Origin: JBAZKV01 sp964443545
GTDB taxonomy: Bacteria; Margulisbacteria; WOR-1; JAKLHX01; JBAZKV01
Direction: 5' to 3'
DNA: 14,307 nt
Assembly: GCA_964443545.1 (NCBI GenBank)
Contig: CAYUCV010000026.1
Location: 1-14,307, forward strand
Shown here: positions 6,683-12,142 of the stretch, piece by piece
Layout of the letters: every line of letters starts with the position of its first letter
Numbering within the stretch: position 1 is the stretch's first letter
Position numbers and translations under genes: made by a program
Notes under the pieces: model-generated
Told to the model about the DNA's origin: nothing
The model's input: the letters and a program-made list of their open reading frames with translations, nothing else
Database searches by the model: none

Positions 6683-7819
6683 ATGGGCAATTTGTTAACA
6701 ACTGAATTGATAATGAGAGGCGGAAGCAAGCTGGAAACCACCAGGCTTATCCTTGAAAGGGGGATCCCTATCCCTGTTCCACGTTCCGCCTGGCTTTACA
6801 GCGGACAAAGGCTTGACGGCATATTGCCGCAGCTGCAGGCAATGCTGAGGAACGACGGCCGGATAATCGTCAGAGGGTCCCATCCCACGGATTATCACTG
6901 GTCGATCGACGCGGTCCATACCGAAAGAAATGTCACATCCATAGACGGAGCGGGGAAAGCTCTTGAAAAGATAGAAAAAGGCGTTAACAGCCGGAGTTTC
7001 AGGCTGCACTGTCAGGACGGAGGAGTTCCATGGTCAGGAGAAGCCCACGCCTTGATACAGCAGCAGGTGGACTGCCAGTATCTGGGATCTATGATGAGGC
7101 ATCCGCATCTGGGGCATCTCCATATCGAATGTTTTGACGCGGAGGGCAGATATTCCAATGACCCTTTTCGCGGGGTCACATATGTTTATGATACAAGGAA
7201 ATCCTCTATTCTTCCCGAACTGTCCGACGACCTTAAAATGGCCATTGACCGTATCTATATCCCGTTCGAAGAATCCGGCATTCCTGAAACAGCTTATGCT
7301 CAGCAGGTAGAGTTCTCCCCGTCGGGATACTTTTTCCAGGCGCGTCCGGGGTTTTTAAAAACTCCGGCCCAAGACTTCATTTTCTTTCCTGGCTTTGGGA
7401 TCCCCTATATCAGGACAGACGATGTTTTCGGCATAACGCTCGCGAGCGGCATTGATCTTGATTTTCTGACGAATAGCGGGGAGGACATGTATTTCAGGGT
7501 ATTTCCGGAAGAAGAATACGGCTTTTTCCTGACTGAAAAGTTTTTCACGTCCGCAGGCATAAAAAGCAGGCTCGGAGGATTAAAAACGTTCGTTTCTTTT
7601 TCCGGAATAGACAACGGACAATATCTGTCCCACGGCTCGTACCGTTTCATGAAAAAAGCGGGGTTTTCGTTTGTGGGTTCCAGATTAGGGAATGTTCCTG
7701 CTGACTTGGAGACCAGGAGCAATGATTTTGTGCTCTATCTGAGCGAGGAGTTCGCAAGGTGCCGGTTTTGGAGCAACGGAGCTGTCGGAATGATCGCTCC
7801 GGCGAAATACTTTGATTGA
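6683..7819 (+). CDS. Stand-alone PEP-synthase-like ATP-grasp protein, function unknown
   Basis: I do not recognise this 378-residue protein as a named family. Its first 225 residues follow the order of the ATP-binding half of PEP synthase and pyruvate phosphate dikinase: a Gly-rich opening (MRGGSKLETTRLILERGIPIPVP from 11), VRGSHP (63-68) where the family has VRSSA, ERNVTSIDGAGKALEKI (81-97) like the loop and helix after it, ALIQQQVDCQYLGSM (123-137) like VQxMVxxxxSGV, and VEFSPSGYFFQARPG (209-223) like the closing DIEW...QARP. Residues 226-378 are aromatic-rich. LSHGSYRF (315-322) there could be a degenerate phosphohistidine segment. The PEP/pyruvate-binding barrel is absent. The protein is probably cytoplasmic: no signal or membrane helix is seen. 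A weak AGGG (6674-6677) precedes the ATG. The stop overlaps the uvrB promoter. Confidence 0.6.
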   Translation: MGNLLTTELIMRGGSKLETTRLILERGIPIPVPRSAWLYSGQRLDGILPQLQAMLRNDGRIIVRGSHPTDYHWSIDAVHTERNVTSIDGAGKALEKIEKGVNSRSFRLHCQDGGVPWSGEAHALIQQQVDCQYLGSMMRHPHLGHLHIECFDAEGRYSNDPFRGVTYVYDTRKSSILPELSDDLKMAIDRIYIPFEESGIPETAYAQQVEFSPSGYFFQARPGFLKTPAQDFIFFPGFGIPYIRTDDVFGITLASGIDLDFLTNSGEDMYFRVFPEEEYGFFLTEKFFTSAGIKSRLGGLKTFVSFSGIDNGQYLSHGSYRFMKKAGFSFVGSRLGNVPADLETRSNDFVLYLSEEFARCRFWSNGAVGMIAPAKYFD

Positions 7820-7821
7820 AA

Positions 7822-7837
7822 TGCTATAATTTTTGTG
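7822..7837 (+). promoter_or_regulatory. uvrB extended -10 promoter with predicted start on GTG
   Basis: TGC (7822-7824) followed by a perfect TATAAT (7825-7830) makes a consensus extended -10. It lies immediately after the stop codon of the preceding gene (7817-7819). Six bases separate it from GTG 7837, putting +1 on the start codon. No convincing -35 is visible, which is tolerable for an extended -10. This site also decides the uvrB start: translation from the upstream in-frame TTG at 7816 would require the promoter to lie inside the coding sequence. Confidence 0.65.
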
Positions 7838-9464
7838 TGGAATTTAAACTGAAAGCTTCTTTTGAACCCTCCGGAGACCAGCCCCGGGCTATAGAAGAAC
7901 TGGTTGAGCGCGTAAACAAACAAAAAAGGTTCTCAACATTACTGGGAGTTACCGGCTCCGGCAAGACATTTACCATGGCTTCTGTCATCCAAAAAACTCA
8001 AAAGCCCGCTCTTATATTGTCCCCCAATAAAACGCTGGCCGCCCAGCTGTGCCAGGAATTCCGGGATTTCTTTCCAGGGAACGCGGTTGAGTATTTTGTA
8101 AGTTACTACGACTACTACCAGCCGGAAGCCTATATCCCCAGCTCCGACACCTACATAGAAAAGGATTCGGCCATAAACGACGAGATAGACAGGCTGAGGC
8201 ACCGGGCAACGATGTCGCTTTTTGAAAGAAGGGATGTAATAATTGTTGCTTCCGTTTCCTGCATCTACGGCCTTGGAACTCCGGCCAATTACCTTGAGGG
8301 TTCTCTCGAAATAGGACGCGGCCGGGACACGGGCAGGGAAGCCGTTCTCAAAAGGCTGGTGGAGATCAAATATGAAAGAAATGATACGGCGCTCTCCCGC
8401 GGCAAGTTCAGGGCAAGGGGAGATACTCTTGAGGTCCTTCCTATATATGAAAAGAACATCTTTAGGGTAGAGTTCGATTATGACAGGGTCTCAAGGATAA
8501 CAGAAGTGGATCCTTTAACGGGAGAGGTCATTTCAAAAAAAGAGAGCGTAAGGATCTTTCCCGCAACGCATTATGTGACCTTCCGCGACAGGCTGGAGAG
8601 GGCGATACAGAGCATCGAGGCGGAACTATCGGAAAGGCTTAAGTATTTTAGGGGAAAGAACAAACTTCTTGAGGCGCAAAGGCTTGAGCAGAGAACTAAT
8701 TTTGACATAGAGATGATAAGGGAGATGGGCTACTGCCACGGGATAGAAAATTACAGCAGGCACATGGACGGAAGAGCGGCAGGGGAGCCTCCGGCAACTC
8801 TTCTGGATTATTTCCCGAAGGATTTTGTAATGTTCATAGACGAGAGCCATGTGGCCGTTCCCCAGATCAGGGGCATGTACGCAGGTGACCAGGCCAGGAA
8901 AAAGATGCTGATAGACTACGGCTTCCGCCTCCCTTCGGCCGCCGACAACAGGCCTCTTAACTTTAAGGAATTCGAGTCCAGGACCGGCCAGTGCGTTTTT
9001 GTATCTGCCACCCCGGGAAAATATGAGATGGAGCACACCGACAAAGTGGTGGAGCAGATAATCAGGCCCACGGGGCTTGTGGACCCCAAGGTAACTCTAA
9101 AGGCCTCCAAGGGGCAGATAAAGGACCTTGCCAAAGAGATCAAGAAAAGGACGGNNNNNNNNNNNNNNNNNNNNNNNNNNNNNNNNNNNNNNNNNNNNNN
9201 NNNNNNNNNNNNNNNNNNNNNNNNNNNNNNNNNNNNNNNNNNNNNNNNNNNNNNAAAGAGATCAAGGATATCGGAGACCAGCTTGAAGATGCTTCTGCGG
9301 ACGGACTCTCTGCGGCAAAAACACTTGTAAAATCAGAGGAAATACCTTATATTATAGGAAAGCTGGAAGAGGATATGAAGATAGCCGCCATCGCTCTTGA
9401 ATTTGAGCGGGCGGCAAAGATAAGGGACCGGATAAAGGAGTTGAAGAAACTATGGAAAAAATAG
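7837..9464 (+). CDS. uvrB: Excinuclease ABC subunit UvrB (interrupted by scaffold gap)
   Basis: The product is the damage-verifying helicase of nucleotide excision repair, working with UvrA and UvrC. From GTG 7837 the first 439 residues are intact: the family opening FKLKASFEPSGDQPRAIEEL (3-22), Walker A GVTGSGKT (37-44), the beta-hairpin YYDYYQPEAYIP from 90 that inserts between DNA strands, the Walker B-like FIDESH (333-338) and VSATPG (389-394). After 100 Ns the frame resumes at 9255 with KEIKDI and ends in a UVR domain (EFERAAKIRDRIKELKKL) and TAG at 9462. UvrB is usually about 660 residues, so about 150 residues (helicase motifs V and VI) are hidden in the gap. The placeholder length shifts the frame; a gap of length 2 modulo 3 restores it. 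The gene overlaps dapA by 13 bases. Confidence 0.95.
9155..9254. other. Scaffold gap of 100 N inside uvrB
   Basis: Exactly 100 Ns, the usual placeholder for an unknown distance. Protein length suggests about 450 bases are really missing. The same 12 bases (AAAGAGATCAAG) occur just before the gap (9132-9143) and directly after it (9255-9266). Confidence 0.97.
9434..9440 (+). promoter_or_regulatory. Shine-Dalgarno site of dapA
   Basis: AAAGGAG lies 11 bases before the dapA ATG (9452), inside the end of uvrB. It is the clearest ribosome-binding site in the window and contrasts with the purL, coaE and uvrB starts, which have none. It fits translation of dapA as a downstream gene on the uvrB message. 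Confidence 0.75.
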
Positions 9465-10336
9465 GTAGATTGATAACGGCGATGGTGACGCCGTTCAAGC
9501 CAAGCGGAGAGGTTGACTTTGATAAAGCCGCGGAGACAGCAAATTTTTTGGCGGAGAACGGTTCAGACGGCGTTGTTGTTCACGGCACTACAGGTGAATC
9601 CCCGACTCTCACGCATGAAGAGGAATATGAGCTTTACAGGGTCATAAAAGATGCCGTCGGTAAAAAAATATCCGTGATAGCCGGTACAGGTTCAAACTCA
9701 ACTCAGACGACCATCAACTCAACCAAAAGAGCCCAGGAAATAGGCGTTGATGCGGCTTTATTGGTGGTGCCTTATTACAACAAGCCTTCGCAGGAAGGCC
9801 TTTTGCGGCATTTTAAAGCGGTAGCGGATAACACCAGCCTGCCTCTTATTATTTATAATATCCCGGGCAGGACCGGGATCAACATGCTTCCGGAAACGAT
9901 AGCCAGGATAGCGGAGCTCAAGACTGTTATCGGCTTAAAGGACGCTGCAGGGGACCTTAACCAGACCTCCGCTGTAAGGCAGCTTACTTCGGACAAGTTC
10001 TTGATCTGGAGCGGGGACGACAGCCTCACCCTTCCGATGATGTCGGTGGGGGCCTACGGGGTGATTTCCGTGGCTTCGCATATCGTCTGCAGGCAGATCA
10101 AAGAGATGATCTCAAGTTTTGTCGAAGGAAGAACAAAAGAGGCCGAAGCGCTGCACAGAAAGCTAATGCCTGTCTTTAAAGTGCTTTTTATAACTTCAAA
10201 TCCTTCGCCCGTAAAATATGCCCTTTCCCTTGTAGGCTGCGACTGCGGCAAAACGCGCCTGCCTCTGGTGGAGCCTCTTGACAGAGAAAAAGAGCAGATA
10301 CAAAAAGTGATGAAGGAACTCAAGATAATCCAATAA
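9452..10336 (+). CDS. dapA: 4-hydroxy-tetrahydrodipicolinate synthase
   Basis: The product condenses pyruvate with aspartate semialdehyde, the first committed step to diaminopimelate and lysine, so it supplies peptidoglycan cross-links. It is 294 residues, the standard length for this cytoplasmic TIM-barrel enzyme. The pyruvate-binding GTTGES is at 45-50, YNIPGRTGINM is at 135-145 with catalytic Tyr135 and substrate-binding Arg140, and the Schiff-base lysine is Lys163 in IGLKDAAGD (160-168). All are shifted by two from E. coli numbering (Tyr133, Arg138, Lys161). The ATG at 9452 is supported by an upstream AAAGGAG and lies inside the last codons of uvrB, so the two are translationally linked. 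The RNase J gene follows 2 bases after the stop. Related aldolases such as NanA are less likely given the complete set of DapA residues. Confidence 0.95.
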   Translation: MEKIGRLITAMVTPFKPSGEVDFDKAAETANFLAENGSDGVVVHGTTGESPTLTHEEEYELYRVIKDAVGKKISVIAGTGSNSTQTTINSTKRAQEIGVDAALLVVPYYNKPSQEGLLRHFKAVADNTSLPLIIYNIPGRTGINMLPETIARIAELKTVIGLKDAAGDLNQTSAVRQLTSDKFLIWSGDDSLTLPMMSVGAYGVISVASHIVCRQIKEMISSFVEGRTKEAEALHRKLMPVFKVLFITSNPSPVKYALSLVGCDCGKTRLPLVEPLDREKEQIQKVMKELKIIQ

Positions 10337-10338
10337 TA

Positions 10339-12003
10339 ATGTCCAATAACACCCACAAAAAACTCCAGATAATCCACCTCGGGGGACAGGAAGAGATAGG
10401 CAAGAACATGACCGCCGTTAAATACGGCAGCAATATCCTTCTTATAGACTGCGGGATGAAATTTCCCGGGGACGACCTTCCCGGGATAGATGTGATAATA
10501 CCGGACATGTCCTTTTTGAGCGAGAACCGAAAGTTTATCAGAGGGCTTGTGATAACGCACGGCCATGAGGACCATATAGGAGGCATTCCTTACCTGCTGC
10601 GCGACATGAACATCCCTATCTGGGGAAGCCGGCTGGCGCTGGGGCTGATCGAGCACAGGCTCAAGGAACACGGCATCTCCAAAGCCAAAATGACGGGAGT
10701 TAAGCCCGGAACGGTCATCAATATGGGGCCCTTTAAGGTGGAATTTATCAGGGTCAACCACAGCATCCCGGATTCCTTTGCTGTTGCCGTTACCACTCCC
10801 GTGGGAGTGCTGTTCCACACGGGTGATTTTAAGATAGACCATACTCCGGTCGACGGGGAAAAAGCCAACCTTGACAGGATGAGAGAGCTGGGAAGCAAAG
10901 GGGTGCTTGTCCTTATGTCGGATTCTACCAACGCGGATTCCGAAGGCTATACTCCTTCCGAAAAGACCGTCGGAAAGAACCTGGACGGTTTTTTTGCCGC
11001 CGCCAAAAAGCGCATAATAATAGCCTCTTTTGCCTCCAGCATCCACAGGATACAGCAGATCTTTGACTGCGCCCACAGGCACGGGCGCAAGGTCGCGGTC
11101 TCGGGGCTTTCGATGAAGAATGTTGTGGGGAAAGCAAAAGAGATGGGTTATCTAAAGATACCGCACAACACGATGATAAGCCTGGATGAGATAGGAAAAC
11201 AACAGCAGAACAAACTCGTGGTGCTGACCACCGGGAGCCAGGGCGAGCCGATGTCCGCGCTGTCTCGAATGGCCACCGGCGCCCACAAACAGGTGGAGAT
11301 ACAAAAAGGCGACACCGTTATTATCTCGGCCATCCCCATACCGGGGAACGAAAAATCCGTCTTTAACAACATAAACAGGCTTTTTAAGAGGGGCGCCGAG
11401 GTCATCTACGAAGAAAAGCACGGTGTCCATGTTTCGGGGCACGGCAGCCGGGGCGATCTTAAGACCGTGCTAAATCTTATCAAGCCCAGATATTTTATCC
11501 CTACCCACGGCGAGTTCCGCCATCTGGTAATGCATGCCAAACTGGCCGTTGAGTCGGGCCTCAGGCATGAGAACATTTTTATTGACGAGAACGGGGACAC
11601 AATAGAGTTTTCAAAAGGCAAGGCTGTAAGAGGGGCAAAAGTCCCTGCCAACGGGATCCTGATAGATGAGAGCGGCTTCAGGGATGTAAGCGAAGACATC
11701 ATGAAAGAGAGAAGACAGTTGTCCGAAAGCGGCTCGATAACCATCGCAATAGCGGTTTCAAGAAAGGACCTGCGACTTTTGGACGAGATAAAGATCGAAA
11801 CAAAAGGATTTGTATTCTCAAGGTCCGGGGACCTTCCCAAAAAGACCTGTGAAACCGTCAAGGAAGCCGTTGCAATGTTCCGCAAAAAAAAGTCAAAAGA
11901 CCTTTTTGCCCTGCGCCAGGAAATTAAGAAGCAAGTGAGAAAACTTGTTTTGAAAGGCACAGAGAGAGAACCCGTGATCACTCTGCTTCTTCTTCAGGCT
12001 TAA
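10339..12003 (+). CDS. rnj: Ribonuclease J
   Basis: The product is a metallo-beta-lactamase/beta-CASP ribonuclease with 5'-3' exonuclease and endonuclease activity in mRNA decay and RNA maturation. It has 554 residues, typical length. The metal site is THGHEDH (73-79: His74, His76, Asp78, His79) with His141 in NHSIPDSF and Asp163 in HTGDFK. The beta-CASP region shows SDSTNAD (194-200) and LTTGSQGEP (296-304). HVSGHGSRGDL (364-374) and PTHGEFRHL (388-396) complete the active site and RNA 5'-phosphate pocket. The C-terminal domain (about 450-554) is of the type used for dimerisation. The start is 2 bases after the dapA stop, so co-transcription is near certain. Only one RNase J is in the window, so J1 versus J2 cannot be assigned; Bacillus subtilis rnjB also follows dapA. 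Confidence 0.95.
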   Translation: MSNNTHKKLQIIHLGGQEEIGKNMTAVKYGSNILLIDCGMKFPGDDLPGIDVIIPDMSFLSENRKFIRGLVITHGHEDHIGGIPYLLRDMNIPIWGSRLALGLIEHRLKEHGISKAKMTGVKPGTVINMGPFKVEFIRVNHSIPDSFAVAVTTPVGVLFHTGDFKIDHTPVDGEKANLDRMRELGSKGVLVLMSDSTNADSEGYTPSEKTVGKNLDGFFAAAKKRIIIASFASSIHRIQQIFDCAHRHGRKVAVSGLSMKNVVGKAKEMGYLKIPHNTMISLDEIGKQQQNKLVVLTTGSQGEPMSALSRMATGAHKQVEIQKGDTVIISAIPIPGNEKSVFNNINRLFKRGAEVIYEEKHGVHVSGHGSRGDLKTVLNLIKPRYFIPTHGEFRHLVMHAKLAVESGLRHENIFIDENGDTIEFSKGKAVRGAKVPANGILIDESGFRDVSEDIMKERRQLSESGSITIAIAVSRKDLRLLDEIKIETKGFVFSRSGDLPKKTCETVKEAVAMFRKKKSKDLFALRQEIKKQVRKLVLKGTEREPVITLLLLQA

Positions 12004-12047
12004 GACTGATATCCGTTAATTTTTTCAATATATCCCGCAGTTTTCGC

Positions 12048-12076
12048 TTGACTTAATTTGCTATATATAATATATT
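12048..12076 (+). promoter_or_regulatory. Promoter of the surface repeat protein gene
   Basis: TTGACT (12048-12053) and TATATT (12071-12076) are separated by 17 bases within an AT-rich run of alternating T and A. A perfect TATAAT overlaps at 12066-12071 but would leave only 12 bases of spacing. Transcription would begin near 12083, leaving about 60 bases of untranslated leader, unlike the three leaderless genes. No convincing terminator for the RNase J gene is seen in 12004-12047. Confidence 0.6.
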
Positions 12077-12096
12077 CGGTGTAAAAGGTATATAAG

Positions 12097-12127
12097 GCGT
12101 TTCGCGGGGAATAAAACGAATAAACGC
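12097..12127 (+). other. Hairpin in the 5' leader of the surface protein gene
   Basis: GCGTTT (12097-12102) is complementary to AAACGC (12122-12127), with an alternative inner TCG/CGA pairing and a loop containing GGGGA. It lies between the predicted transcription start and the first usable start codon, so it may affect translation or RNA stability. I do not recognise it as a known riboswitch. Confidence 0.35.
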
Positions 12128-12142
12128 AAGACAGTCAATCCT

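Noticed and set aside
10054..11082. Long antisense open frame (342 codons) opposite dapA and the RNase J gene
   Set aside because: It lies wholly over two well-conserved genes with complete active sites, its translation shows no recognisable domain, and such frames are common opposite GC-biased codons.
12083..12142. Riboswitch in the leader of the surface protein gene
   Set aside because: There is only one modest hairpin, and no conserved core of any riboswitch class I know could be matched.
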